From assembly GCA_946545015.1 (NCBI GenBank), contig CAMNMV010000012.1, positions 1 to 33,264 of the forward strand: a DNA stretch of 33,264 nucleotides, given 5' to 3'. The notes beneath the pieces are model-generated. The model had not been told where the DNA came from, made no database searches, and was given only the letters and a program-made list of their open reading frames with translations. Position 1 is the stretch's first letter. Every line of letters starts with the position of its first letter. This document shows, piece after piece, positions 8,856-16,300 of this stretch. The stretch comes from an uncultured Clostridium sp. Its GTDB lineage: Bacteria > Bacillota > Clostridia > TANB77 > CAG-508. Position numbers and translations under genes: made by a program.

Positions 8856-9866
8856 TTATTTTTCACATCTAAAATATGATTCTGCTCCATTATGTGAATT
8901 TCCTAATACAACTAAATACTCTGTACATCCCTTAGGTAATGTAACAATAAATTGACATTTGTAAACACCTGGTTTTTTAACATAATCTTTGCTTGATGTA
9001 TTTGTTGTTGATAAAATATATGAATATCCATTATATTTTACACCTAATCCATCTAATCCTTTTACAGCTGAACTTACTTCTGTAGATGTTCCTATTGTTC
9101 CTTCATCAAAAGAAACTTTAGATAAATCAACTTCATAATCAACTACTGCCCATTCTGTTCCTTCTTTTGGATCTTGATATTTGTAAAATGATTGATTATT
9201 AAACCATTCTTTAACTTTTGTTTCAGCTTCTGAACCTCTTGTAACTTTTGTTACTCTTACTGGTACATCTGTATAACTTTTTCCTTCATAATCTTTAGAT
9301 AAGTTTTTAGAAACATATTTTGCAGCTAATCCCCATTCTCCCAAACTTAATGGAGCTTCTTTTGTTGAAGTTTTAGCATCTCCAGATGATTGACTTACAG
9401 CATCATCTTTATCGTCATTATCATCTTTGTCTTTATCATCATTTTTTGAAATAACATTTTTTAATTTATCACTATCATCATCTTTATCATCGTCATCATT
9501 ATCTTTGTCATCATCTTTATTAAATACATCCATTAGACTTCCTAATGCATCACTAGCTGTTTTTGATGAAAGTTGTTCATCTTTTTCTTCAATTTTTTTG
9601 TTTAAATCATTGATTGTTATAAATCCATATACTCCTCCACCAATAATTATTAATATTAAAATAATAATTACTACAATAAGTCCTGTATTTTTATTTGTAG
9701 CTTTTGGTGCTGTTTGGTATGGATTTGGATTTGTACTTGTAGGATTATTTCCTACTGGATTTGTAGTTGTATTTTGATTAACTACTGGTTCAACAACTGG
9801 TTTTTGTTCAACTGCTGAATTATTATTTAAGTTTTCATTTTGGTTTTGATTATTATTTTCTTCCAT
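8856..9866 (-). CDS. Membrane-anchored surface protein with Asp/Lys-rich linker
   Basis: 336 residues, function not recognised. Residues 1-62 are Asn/Gln/Thr/Pro-rich and low in complexity. A membrane segment follows at about 63-84 (IVVIIILILIIIGGGVYGF), then a short coiled coil (NDLNKKIEEKDEQL) and a strongly charged Asp/Lys linker at about 112-165. A folded C-terminal domain of about 160 residues (EWGLAAKYVS, EWAVVDYEVDLS, VYKCQFIVTLP) looks like an all-beta, Ig-like fold of the DUF4352 kind. The N-terminus lacks a normal signal peptide, so the order suggests N-in, C-out anchoring. ATG at 9864-9866 follows AAAGGGG. Confidence 0.6.
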   Translation of the reverse strand: MEENNNQNQNENLNNNSAVEQKPVVEPVVNQNTTTNPVGNNPTSTNPNPYQTAPKATNKNTGLIVVIIILILIIIGGGVYGFITINDLNKKIEEKDEQLSSKTASDALGSLMDVFNKDDDKDNDDDDKDDDSDKLKNVISKNDDKDKDDNDDKDDAVSQSSGDAKTSTKEAPLSLGEWGLAAKYVSKNLSKDYEGKSYTDVPVRVTKVTRGSEAETKVKEWFNNQSFYKYQDPKEGTEWAVVDYEVDLSKVSFDEGTIGTSTEVSSAVKGLDGLGVKYNGYSYILSTTNTSSKDYVKKPGVYKCQFIVTLPKGCTEYLVVLGNSHNGAESYFRCEK

Positions 9867-9900
9867 TTTTTATACCCCTTTCAAATTTATCTACAAGATA

Positions 9901-9938
9901 TTAAATCATATTTAATAAAATTTGTAAATATGATTTAA
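9901..9938. repeat. Perfect 14-bp inverted repeat upstream of the surface protein gene
   Basis: TTAAATCATATTTA (9901-9914) and its complement (9925-9938) around a 10-nt loop, 35 nt upstream of the start codon at 9866 and 37 nt from the divergent promoter of gene A. It could be an operator or a structured leader. No T-tract follows on either side, which argues against a terminator. Confidence 0.5.
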
Positions 9939-9974
9939 ATATTTAATTACTTATTTTTTCCTTCACCTCAAAAT

Positions 9975-10003
9975 TTGCTTTATTTAAATTTTTTTGTTAT
10001 AAT
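9975..10003 (+). promoter_or_regulatory. Sigma-A-type promoter of island gene A
   Basis: TTGCTT (9975-9980), 17 bp, TATAAT (9998-10003). The same -35 and the same spacing occur in front of island gene C. Confidence 0.65.
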
Positions 10004-10040
10004 ACATTTATATTATTTTACAGCAGGAGGCGAGACTGTT

Positions 10041-10466
10041 ATGAACAAACTTAATCCTAACTTGGTTGCAGCATTTGTTTTTCCTGATGGGAATTTTCTA
10101 GATGCATGTAGCACTGGCCATTATCAGACAGCTAGAGATTATATTAAAAAAAATAAATCGTATGATAGACGGTTTAAAATTTTATCTAGCAAACCTGAAA
10201 GTCGGATATATACAGAAGAAGACTTTCTAATCCATATACTTGGAGCTTTAAAATTGGCTTCCTATTGTGTACTTGGTAAAAAAATGTATTACGATAAGGA
10301 AAGAGCCAATATAGAAATAGTCAAGTATTATGATGCACTGGGTTTCAAGGATCCCTTTAAACACGACATAAAATTTAATGTAACTGGCTATACTCAGACG
10401 GTCATAGTCAAACATGTTGATGGGAAAGAAATACTAATCTACAATCCAGCAAGAATTGGTGATTAA
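10041..10466 (+). CDS. Island gene A: unknown 141-residue protein of foreign composition
   Basis: I do not recognise this protein. The ATG at 10041 follows CAGGAGG; reading further upstream would cross the promoter. It has no signal peptide or membrane segment; predicted mixed alpha/beta with blocks FVFPDGNFLDACSTGH, TARDYIKKN and KHVDGKEILIYNP. Codon use differs from the neighbours (AGC, CAG, CTG, GTC, ATC, TCG) and the line 10081-10140 is 25/60 G+C. Arg is written CGG twice (codons 44 and 55), a codon the host genes here seem to avoid. It is a stand-alone unit with its own promoter and terminator. Probably acquired. Confidence 0.75.
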   Translation: MNKLNPNLVAAFVFPDGNFLDACSTGHYQTARDYIKKNKSYDRRFKILSSKPESRIYTEEDFLIHILGALKLASYCVLGKKMYYDKERANIEIVKYYDALGFKDPFKHDIKFNVTGYTQTVIVKHVDGKEILIYNPARIGD

Positions 10467-10487
10467 TTTTGGGATTAATAATTGCCC

Positions 10488-10518
10488 AAGAGTAGGAAAA
10501 CATTCCTACTCTTTTTTC
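10488..10518 (+). terminator. Terminator of island gene A
   Basis: 11-bp stem AAGAGTAGGAA (10488-10498) with its complement (10503-10513), 4-nt loop, then TTTT and further T-rich sequence on the plus strand. Confidence 0.88.
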
Positions 10519-10584
10519 TTTTTATTTTTCATCTCTAATTATTATGTATTTGAAAGCTATCAAAATAGCTTCCACTCTTAAATA

Positions 10585-10770
10585 TTAAGGTTTTAAAATA
10601 ACCTTAATACAATTATCTTCTTTTTTATCAAAGATTTCATAAGCATGTTTATCTTGATGTTGTGGAGGAAATTCAATTTTATAGTCTTTACATATTAATC
10701 CATAACCATACTCATTTATGTATTTTAGCCCATAATCATCTTGTGAATCTTCATTAAAATTATAATTCAT
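10585..10770 (-). CDS. Small hypothetical protein, 61 residues
   Basis: Starts at the ATG at 10768-10770 behind TGAGGTGAAG; upstream in-frame codons overlap the SD. The product is Asp/Tyr-rich and soluble (NYNFNEDSQDDYGLKY, YGYGLICKDYKIEF) with composition like the host genes. No family recognised. It has its own leader containing a terminator-like hairpin. It lies between island gene A and the frameshifted peptidase and has no obvious partner. Confidence 0.6.
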   Translation of the reverse strand: MNYNFNEDSQDDYGLKYINEYGYGLICKDYKIEFPPQHQDKHAYEIFDKKEDNCIKVILKP

Positions 10771-10795
10771 TTTCTTCACCTCAATTATTAATATT

Positions 10796-10837
10796 AAAAA
10801 AAACAATTTAAGTGATTTTTTTCATTCTTAAATTGTT
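10796..10837 (-). terminator. Terminator-like hairpin in the leader of the 61-residue gene
   Basis: AACAATTTAAG (10802-10812) pairs with 10827-10837. On the minus strand a run of eight T follows, 26 nt before the start codon of the small gene. The loop contains the five-codon frame ATG AAA AAA ATC ACT TAA. It could be an attenuator or simply stop read-through from the right. Confidence 0.5.
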
Positions 10838-10879
10838 ACTTTTTTATTTTGCTTGCATATTATACATAAGGTGATTTTT

Positions 10880-11798
10880 ATGAGTATTGTTAATACAACT
10901 ATTCCTTACAATTCAAGTATATTAAAAAGCAATTTAATAACATTAGTAAGACAATATCCTTTTTTGAATGTTCAAACAATTCGGAAATTCTATTCTAGGT
11001 GATGACATTTGGGTTATTAAACTTGGAAAAGGTCCAAAACAAGTCTTTTATTCTGCATCAATTCATGCAAATGAGTGGATTACTACACCAATTCTTATGA
11101 AATTTATTGAAGATTATTCTAATGCTTACACAAACAATGGAAATCTTTTGGGTTATTCAATTCGACAATTATTTAATTCAACATCTATTTATATAATGCC
11201 AATGGTTAATCCAGATGGCGTAAATTTAGTTACAAATAATATTCCAATTAATTCTCAAGCATATAATCTTGTACAAAATATAGCTAATAATTATCCAGCT
11301 ATTCCTTTTCCATCAGGATGGAAAGCAAATATTCGAGGTGTGGATTTAAATTTACAATTTCCTGCTGGTTGGGATCAAGCAAAGCAAATAAAATATGAAC
11401 AAGGATTTACTTCTCCTGCACCTCGTGATTTTGTAGGATATGGTCCTTTAACTGAACCAGAATCTCTTGCAATATATAATTTTACCCTTTCGCATAACTT
11501 TAATTTAGTAATTGCATATCATACACAAGGGAAAGAAATTTATTGGAATTTTCAAAATATCAATCCTCCTCGTGGTCTAGCAATTGCAAACCAATTTTCA
11601 AACATAAGTGGTTATTCTGTAGAAAATGTTCCATTTAATTCTAGTTTTGCAGGATATAAAGATTGGTTTATACAAAACTATAACAAGCCTGGATATACTA
11701 TAGAAGCAGGGATAGGGCAAAATCCTTTACCTATTTCACAATTTAACGAAATATATAATGATAATTTAGGAATTCTAGTATTAGGAGCAGTATTGTAA
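10880..11798 (+). CDS. M14 zinc carboxypeptidase-type peptidase, needs a +1 frameshift
   Basis: The ATG at 10880 follows AAGGTG. The first frame ([15 protein letters not shown] to VQTI, residues 1-34) is the usual N-terminus of this family but stops at TGA 11000-11002. One base on, GNSILGDD continues the family sequence to 11798, giving 305 residues. All catalytic parts are present: zinc ligands H62, E65 (SIHANEW) and H214 (AYHTQGKE), substrate Arg in [10 protein letters not shown], and catalytic E275 (YTIEAG). Close relatives include gamma-D-glutamyl-diamino acid endopeptidases that trim cell-wall peptides. No signal peptide or LysM is seen. An internal ATG at 10968 is in the second frame, but lacks an SD and the first 29 residues. 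Otherwise undamaged, so a decaying pseudogene is less likely. Confidence 0.8.
10979..10985 (+). other. Candidate +1 frameshift site ATT-CGG-A
   Basis: Zero frame reads ACA ATT CGG AAA and soon meets TGA. Skipping the C at 10982 gives ATT then GGA AAT TCT, restoring the conserved I-G-N-S. It is the only in-frame CGG in this gene. A matching CTT-CGG-T site lies in rimO. Confidence 0.6.
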
Positions 11799-11857
11799 TA
11801 AAAATTTAAAAAATATATTTTTTAATAATATAAAATAGAGTAAAATAATATAGAAAA

Positions 11858-11878
11858 AGAGCACCAGATTGGTGCTCT
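11858..11878 (-). terminator. Terminator of island gene B
   Basis: 9-bp stem AGAGCACCA (11858-11866) with its complement (11870-11878), 3-nt loop, then TTTTT on the minus strand, 22 nt after the stop. It may also stop the convergent peptidase transcript, less efficiently. Confidence 0.85.
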
Positions 11879-11899
11879 CTTCTTAATCCTTAAAGGGTA

Positions 11900-12241
11900 T
11901 TAGCTACACTTTTCAAGGCAAAATACCGTTCCGCCTTCCTCCTGGGCAAATAAATTTCCGCTTTCATCTCTAACGACTCTAACAATACGGCCAGTCCTTA
12001 TCAAACCACAAAGGTTGCTATTAGGGCTAGTTCCGAGTCCGAATAATGTTATCCCCACTGTGCCAGCAGAGTCTTCCAGCATTTCCTCCAGAAGATTGTA
12101 CACAGAACTAGGCCTAGAGAGAACTTCAAGATGATTAAAGCCATCTTTTATTCTGAACAGTTCCAGCCGGTTAGTTGTTTTGATTGCCTCGGCTTCGTTC
12201 CACTCAGGGAGTGTTGCTACTTTTTTGTCAATGATCATCAT
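11900..12241 (-). CDS. Island gene B: unknown 113-residue protein of foreign composition
   Basis: Function not recognised. The start at 12241 follows AAAGGAGGG. A second ATG directly after it is equally usable. The product is soluble, with no signal peptide. It ends in a region rich in Gly and charged residues (LIRTGRIVRVVRDESG, then GGTVFCLEKC). Composition is strongly unlike the host: 56/120 G+C at 12001-12120, against about 27-30% nearby. Codons such as CTG, CTC, GCC and GGC are frequent and Arg25 is CGG. It is a single-gene unit with its own promoter and terminator between unrelated host genes. Confidence 0.72.
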   Translation of the reverse strand: MMIIDKKVATLPEWNEAEAIKTTNRLELFRIKDGFNHLEVLSRPSSVYNLLEEMLEDSAGTVGITLFGLGTSPNSNLCGLIRTGRIVRVVRDESGNLFAQEEGGTVFCLEKCS

Positions 12242-12287
12242 AAATTACCCTCCTTTGGGTCACGATGTTTATTACGAATGTACTTTA

Positions 12288-12316
12288 ATTGTACCAAATT
12301 TCTACCAAAAAGTCAA
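12288..12316 (-). promoter_or_regulatory. Sigma-A promoter of island gene B
   Basis: TTGACT (12311-12316), 17 bp, TACAAT (12288-12293). Transcription would begin about 40 nt before the start codon. Confidence 0.75.
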
Positions 12317-12333
12317 TTTATGTAAATTATTTA

Positions 12334-13188
12334 CTATATATTTTTATTACTAGCTAAATATTTTTTCAACTCACTCATTTTACTGTTTATATCTGTTATT
12401 CCTAAATCATACATTTCTTGTAATTTATTTTCATCTCTTTCTATTCTTTTAAGCTGTAAATCTTTTGACGGTCTAATAACAAATATTTCTTTTTTATTTT
12501 CTAATTCAATAATTTTTTCTAATGTATTATTATAATTTTTATATCTATTAAGTATGGATTTTACTAGTTGTGGATACTTTCTATAATATAACTTAGTCAT
12601 AAATTTATTAGCTTGAGTTTTTCTATAATCTATAGGTCTTGTAAGTACCACTATTATTTTGTCACATCCCAATTCTATGCACTTTTCTAATGGTATACTA
12701 TCTGAAATACCACCATCTAAATATTTCTTTCCTTTCCAATCTACCATTTTAGATACAAATGGCATAGCTGAAGTTGCTCTCATAAGTTCCATTTCTTTAA
12801 CTGCTTTATTTACTTTAAAATATTCAGCAAGCCCTGTTTCAACATTTGTTACTCCTGCATAAATTTCACAATCAGATTCTTCAAAAGTTTTTTCATCAAA
12901 TGCATCTAATTTAATAGGAACTTCATAATATGCAAAATCTTTATTTATTATATTCCCTGTAGTTATTAATGATTTAATTCCCATATACCTTCTATCTTTT
13001 GCATATTTTTTATTATATCTAATTACCCTTTTGGGTTGATTAGACATATAATTAATACCAAAAAGCACTCCTGCTGAAACTCCTACTATTTTATCTATTT
13101 TAATGTTTTTTTCTAAAAATACATCTATAACCCCTGCTGTGTACATTCCTCTCATTGCTCCGCCTTCTAATACTAATCCTACTTTCAT
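12334..13188 (-). CDS. Patatin-like phospholipase (RssA/YjjU type)
   Basis: 284 residues, single-domain bacterial patatin. The oxyanion loop LVLEGGAMRGMYTAGV lies at residues 5-20, the nucleophile motif GVSAG near residue 37, and the catalytic Asp in DGGISDS near residue 158. There is no signal peptide, so it acts inside the cell as a Ser-Asp dyad acyl hydrolase, probably on phospholipids or related esters. ATG at 13186-13188 follows AAGGAG. It is 43 nt downstream of the Nudix gene and probably shares its promoter. Family certain, substrate unknown. Confidence 0.92.
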   Translation of the reverse strand: MKVGLVLEGGAMRGMYTAGVIDVFLEKNIKIDKIVGVSAGVLFGINYMSNQPKRVIRYNKKYAKDRRYMGIKSLITTGNIINKDFAYYEVPIKLDAFDEKTFEESDCEIYAGVTNVETGLAEYFKVNKAVKEMELMRATSAMPFVSKMVDWKGKKYLDGGISDSIPLEKCIELGCDKIIVVLTRPIDYRKTQANKFMTKLYYRKYPQLVKSILNRYKNYNNTLEKIIELENKKEIFVIRPSKDLQLKRIERDENKLQEMYDLGITDINSKMSELKKYLASNKNI

Positions 13189-13231
13189 TTTTTCTCCTTC
13201 GACATTTTTTCTTTTATCTTCACTTAATATT

Positions 13232-13705
13232 TTACTTCATATCATTATTTATTTTATGCATTGGAAATTTTCCATCTTTTAATACTTCTTTAATTACTTT
13301 AGGTACTAAATTATATTCATCTATTTTACTAATATCAATCCATTCATATTGTAAATCTTCTTCACCTTCAATATTTTTTAAAGTATATTCTATTTTTTTA
13401 TCTTCATCACTACTAAATTCAGCAAGATGTACAAACATTATCTCATGATATTTATGCCCTTTAAATTCAAAAAAGTTTTCAATTGTAGATGCATATCCAA
13501 TTATTTCTATTTGTTTTCCTAATTCTTCTTGTATTTCTCTTTTTAGTGTAGTTTCAGAATCTTCTCCACACTTTACTCTACCTCCTAATAAAGCATAATG
13601 ATCTGCATTTATATTTTTATGTAATAGAACTTTTCCATTATGTATAATTAATCCAGCTGCTCTAATGTTTAATTTATAATCCTCAACATCAATAGTTAAA
13701 TCCAT
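13232..13705 (-). CDS. Nudix hydrolase
   Basis: 157 residues. The Nudix box G-x5-E-x7-REIQEELG spans about residues 41-63 (GRVKCGE, then REIQEELGK) and is complete apart from Lys at the final hydrophobic position. Such enzymes cleave nucleoside diphosphate derivatives with Mg2+. The sequence resembles the MutT/YtkD-like group that acts on free nucleotides, but substrate cannot be fixed. ATG at 13703-13705 follows AAGGAGGAG. First gene of a two-gene unit with the patatin. Confidence 0.9.
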   Translation of the reverse strand: MDLTIDVEDYKLNIRAAGLIIHNGKVLLHKNINADHYALLGGRVKCGEDSETTLKREIQEELGKQIEIIGYASTIENFFEFKGHKYHEIMFVHLAEFSSDEDKKIEYTLKNIEGEEDLQYEWIDISKIDEYNLVPKVIKEVLKDGKFPMHKINNDMK

Positions 13706-13731
13706 AAAATCTCCTCCTTAATATTGTATTT

Positions 13732-13760
13732 AGTATAAAACAAATACTTTAATTTGACAA
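13732..13760 (-). promoter_or_regulatory. Promoter of the Nudix-patatin operon
   Basis: TTGTCA (13755-13760), 17 bp, TATACT (13732-13737). It is back to back with the promoter of island gene C. Confidence 0.65.
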
Positions 13761-13781
13761 TAGTTTGTATTTACATAATGC

Positions 13782-13810
13782 TTGCTTTTTTATTAATTAT
13801 GTATTATAAT
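13782..13810 (+). promoter_or_regulatory. Sigma-A-type promoter of island gene C
   Basis: TTGCTT (13782-13787), 17 bp, TATAAT (13805-13810). Same -35 hexamer and spacing as island gene A. The leader of about 40 nt includes ACGTTTACGT. Confidence 0.7.
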
Positions 13811-13857
13811 ATTATCATACGTTTACGTCTGAAACAGCTATGAATGGAGGTTATATC

Positions 13858-14475
13858 ATGAATAGCAACAAATTTTCATCTCGGGAAGAAATGAAAACAC
13901 TGATCCAAGAAGAAATGATTGGTAGCATCAAAAGTGCTGTTGATGATTCTTCGATTATCTTCGAGAAACCTGAAAACAGGTTACCCGATGACAAACTCGA
14001 TCAGATGTACCCTATCATATACAATATATGGTGTGAGTACAAATATGAAAAGAGAACGAAGAAAACCAGACTGAACATAGTCGTTGGTAAAAACTTCGAA
14101 GCAGTAAGTGCTGAGCTTTCGCCTTTCTATAGGCAGGTTCACCTTAAGCTGGAACAATCGGTCATAAATCATCTGATATCTTGGGGACACCAAGCCGCTT
14201 CAGAGCTTAACACTTACCTCAAAGATGATGGATACGCCCTGAAAAAAGTTCGTTTTGACCTTCTGCCACAGGCTGACAATACGTTTGTTATTCCTAATCT
14301 CCCTTTGGAGAACGTGTATTTCTATAATCCACGTAAAGGACCTAACACTTTAGTCCCAACCTATGAGTACATTAATATGAGACTCGAAATGGAAAGCCCC
14401 GAGGCCAAGAAAGAAGACGAAAAAGCTTTGGCATCCTTCTATGAAGCGATGAAAAAAGCACAGGAAAATAAATGA
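13858..14475 (+). CDS. Island gene C: unknown 205-residue protein of foreign composition
   Basis: Function not recognised. The ATG at 13858 follows ATGGAGG with good spacing; an in-frame ATG at 13840 precedes that SD and is rejected. The product is soluble and charged. The N-terminus is helical (SREEMKTLIQEEMIGSI), a middle part mixed (LNIVVGKNFEAVSAEL, then YALKKVRFDLLPQ), and the C-terminus helical (KKEDEKALASFYEAM). Codon use is foreign (CTG, ATC, AGC, TTC, GCC), 26/60 G+C at 14221-14280, and Arg9 is CGG. Single-gene unit with its own promoter and terminator. Confidence 0.75.
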   Translation: MNSNKFSSREEMKTLIQEEMIGSIKSAVDDSSIIFEKPENRLPDDKLDQMYPIIYNIWCEYKYEKRTKKTRLNIVVGKNFEAVSAELSPFYRQVHLKLEQSVINHLISWGHQAASELNTYLKDDGYALKKVRFDLLPQADNTFVIPNLPLENVYFYNPRKGPNTLVPTYEYINMRLEMESPEAKKEDEKALASFYEAMKKAQENK

Positions 14476-14478
14476 CCA

Positions 14479-14506
14479 AAAAAACCGTTCGCAAGAACGG
14501 TTTTTT
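14479..14506. terminator. Bidirectional terminator between island gene C and the thioesterase gene
   Basis: 12-bp stem AAAAAACCGTTC (14479-14490) with its complement (14495-14506) around the stable GCAA tetraloop. T-tracts occur on both strands. It begins 3 nt after gene C and ends 3 nt before the convergent thioesterase stop. Confidence 0.92.
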
Positions 14507-14509
14507 ATT

Positions 14510-15232
14510 TTAATTTTTCATTTCTACTATTGAATGAATAATATCATTTTCTTTATCACCAATTAAGAAATATAAATTGTTTTCCTCAACTTTTTTTGAA
14601 ACTTCTATTTTATCTTCTAATTTTATTTCTTTTTTATAATCTATTCTAACGAATTTCGCTTCTTCTTTTAGTTCTTCAGCAGTTAAAACTTCATCTATTA
14701 TATCTAAATAATTTAAATTATGCATATGTCCATTAATATCAATATCACTTTTTCTAACTTTAAAATCTACTTTTTCATCATAGATTTCTAATTCTTTCAA
14801 TTTATCTAATTCTTCTCTTTCAAATACTGATTTTCCATATTCTGGCTCATATCTAGATATAACATCATCTCCAACTCTTGTTGGTCTTCCTCTATTTATA
14901 TCCACTAATAACCATTTAGATGTTGCTATTACACATTTTTTTCCATTAACATATATTTCATAATCTCTATATGTACAACATCTTTCAACACCTCTTGCCC
15001 AAGTATGGATCTCTAAAACATCTCCATATTTAGGTCTTTTTATCACTTCTAATTGCCAGCAAAGTAACATCCATGTTGTCCCAATAGCAGGAATATCTTT
15101 AATTCCATGATTAGCAGAATCAGCATGTCTTGCCGCAACATTTTCTAAGCATTCAAATAATGCTTTATTTTTAACCTCCAATTTTTCGTTAACATCATTT
15201 AATTTTATTTTAAAATTGTCCTTAAATATCAT
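14510..15232 (-). CDS. Acyl-ACP thioesterase (FatA/FatB-type double hotdog)
   Basis: 240 residues, the usual bacterial length. Two hotdog repeats are visible: the first with the helix ALFECLENVAARHADSANHG and strand LEIHTWARGVERCCTYRDYEIY, the second starting near FKVRKSDIDINGHMHNLNYLD with the Asp/Asn/His residues used in catalysis. It hydrolyses acyl-ACP to free fatty acid in the cytoplasm, ending chain growth. ATG at 15230-15232 overlaps the end of the adenylyltransferase gene by 11 nt and has AAGGAGAG upstream, so translation is coupled. Confidence 0.9.
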   Translation of the reverse strand: MIFKDNFKIKLNDVNEKLEVKNKALFECLENVAARHADSANHGIKDIPAIGTTWMLLCWQLEVIKRPKYGDVLEIHTWARGVERCCTYRDYEIYVNGKKCVIATSKWLLVDINRGRPTRVGDDVISRYEPEYGKSVFEREELDKLKELEIYDEKVDFKVRKSDIDINGHMHNLNYLDIIDEVLTAEELKEEAKFVRIDYKKEIKLEDKIEVSKKVEENNLYFLIGDKENDIIHSIVEMKN

Positions 15233-15719
15233 TTGGTACTCTCCTTACTTCTTCTAATAGATCGAAATATACTATATCTTCTAAATATTTACGATTACTT
15301 TCTAAATCTTTTCTTATAGTTGTTGCATCTATTGGAACTTTTATTTTTTCAATATCAACTATTCTATTTTCAATATTTAAATATTTAGCAACTTCTTTTC
15401 CATATAATTCACTACTATAAAAATGTGTAACTGGAATATTTTTTATTCTTTCTGATAAATACTCCATTTGAATTCTTACACTTTCTTTATCTAATCCATA
15501 TTGTTTAGGACTATTATATGCATAAATTATGTTTGTTTGTGGATATAATGTTTCTAACCACTTAGCTCTTTTTTCAATTTTTATATTAGTAATATCTGTA
15601 TCATAAATAACTATGTAAAATTCATCCATTTCTTTTATTCCTGTCTCAATTAATAATTGATGGCCTTTATGTAATGGAGCAAATTTACCTATAGTAAATC
15701 CTATTTTTTTATTTTCCAT
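15222..15719 (-). CDS. NadR-like nicotinamide-nucleotide adenylyltransferase domain protein
   Basis: 165 residues, one nucleotidylyltransferase domain. GFTIGKFAPLHKGHQLLI carries the HxGH-type motif (HKGH) with the NadR-like GKF preface, and the C-terminus has the second signature DATTIRKDLESN, close to the ISATTIR motif of NadR and NMN adenylyltransferases. The ribosylnicotinamide kinase half of NadR is absent. It probably makes NAD from NMN or adenylates a related phosphate. ATG at 15717-15719 follows AAAGGA. Middle gene of a three-gene unit. Confidence 0.8.
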   Translation of the reverse strand: MENKKIGFTIGKFAPLHKGHQLLIETGIKEMDEFYIVIYDTDITNIKIEKRAKWLETLYPQTNIIYAYNSPKQYGLDKESVRIQMEYLSERIKNIPVTHFYSSELYGKEVAKYLNIENRIVDIEKIKVPIDATTIRKDLESNRKYLEDIVYFDLLEEVRRVPNDI

Positions 15720-15749
15720 AATAAAATTTCCTTTATACTCTTTTTATTA

Positions 15750-16259
15750 TTATATATTAATTCCTTTTTCTTTCAAGATTTCTATTATCCTATAAAATTC
15801 TTCAATATGGTTTTCTATAACTAATCCATCATCTATATATTCTTGTATTTTAGATATTGAATCCCATTCTACAAACTCTACTTCTTCTTTTTGTAATGTC
15901 ATATCTTCAATTTTTATATCTTTTTCTATATAGTAAATATCAAAAAATGTTTGGCCTCTATCAGATCTTCCTGAATAAACCAATTCTAATTCATTTTCAT
16001 TTACTTTTATACCTAATTCTTCATTAATCTCAGTTCTTATTGCTTGTATACTATTTTCTCCGGTTTTAGCATGTCCTCCTGTAAAGCCATATTCTCCACC
16101 TTTTTCTTTACTTCTTTTTTGAACAAGCAGCTCTCCTTTTGAATTTCTAATAAATGCTAATACTACTAATATATAATTTCCTTCAGGTATTTCTTCACCT
16201 TTATATATTGTTTTCCCTGTTAATTTTCTATTAATATCATATAAATCTCTTTTTTCCAT
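15750..16259 (-). CDS. Nudix hydrolase (YfcD/IDI-like)
   Basis: 169 residues. The leader RDLYDINRKLTGKTIYKGEEIPEG followed by LVVLAFIRNSKGELLVQKRS is typical of YfcD-like Nudix proteins related to isopentenyl-diphosphate isomerase. The Nudix box GHAKTGE-NSIQAIR-TEINEELGI keeps all the acidic metal ligands, but Thr replaces Arg at the start of REUxEE. That Arg normally positions a Glu, so altered activity is possible. ATG at 16257-16259 follows AGGGAG. Head of the three-gene unit with the NadR-like and thioesterase genes. Confidence 0.85.
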   Translation of the reverse strand: MEKRDLYDINRKLTGKTIYKGEEIPEGNYILVVLAFIRNSKGELLVQKRSKEKGGEYGFTGGHAKTGENSIQAIRTEINEELGIKVNENELELVYSGRSDRGQTFFDIYYIEKDIKIEDMTLQKEEVEFVEWDSISKIQEYIDDGLVIENHIEEFYRIIEILKEKGINI

Positions 16260-16300
16260 TATTTTCTCCCTAAATATTTTTACATATTATAAATACTCTA

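Noticed and set aside
9427..9600. Repetitive GAT/ATC-rich stretch that looks like a DNA repeat
   Set aside because: It is the coding sequence of the Asp/Lys-rich linker of the surface protein, with irregular units.
10553..10574. GAAAGCTAT inverted repeat after island gene A, considered as a cassette end repeat
   Set aside because: Short, no matching copy at the other end of the island or at islands B-E.
10577..10601. ATTAAGGTT inverted repeat at the end of the 61-residue gene, considered as its terminator
   Set aside because: It overlaps the last codons and no T-run follows on the minus strand.
9866..14510. Transposon or integron origin of the islands
   Set aside because: I looked for terminal inverted repeats, target duplications, recombinase genes and attC-like shared ends and saw none; the mechanism is left open.
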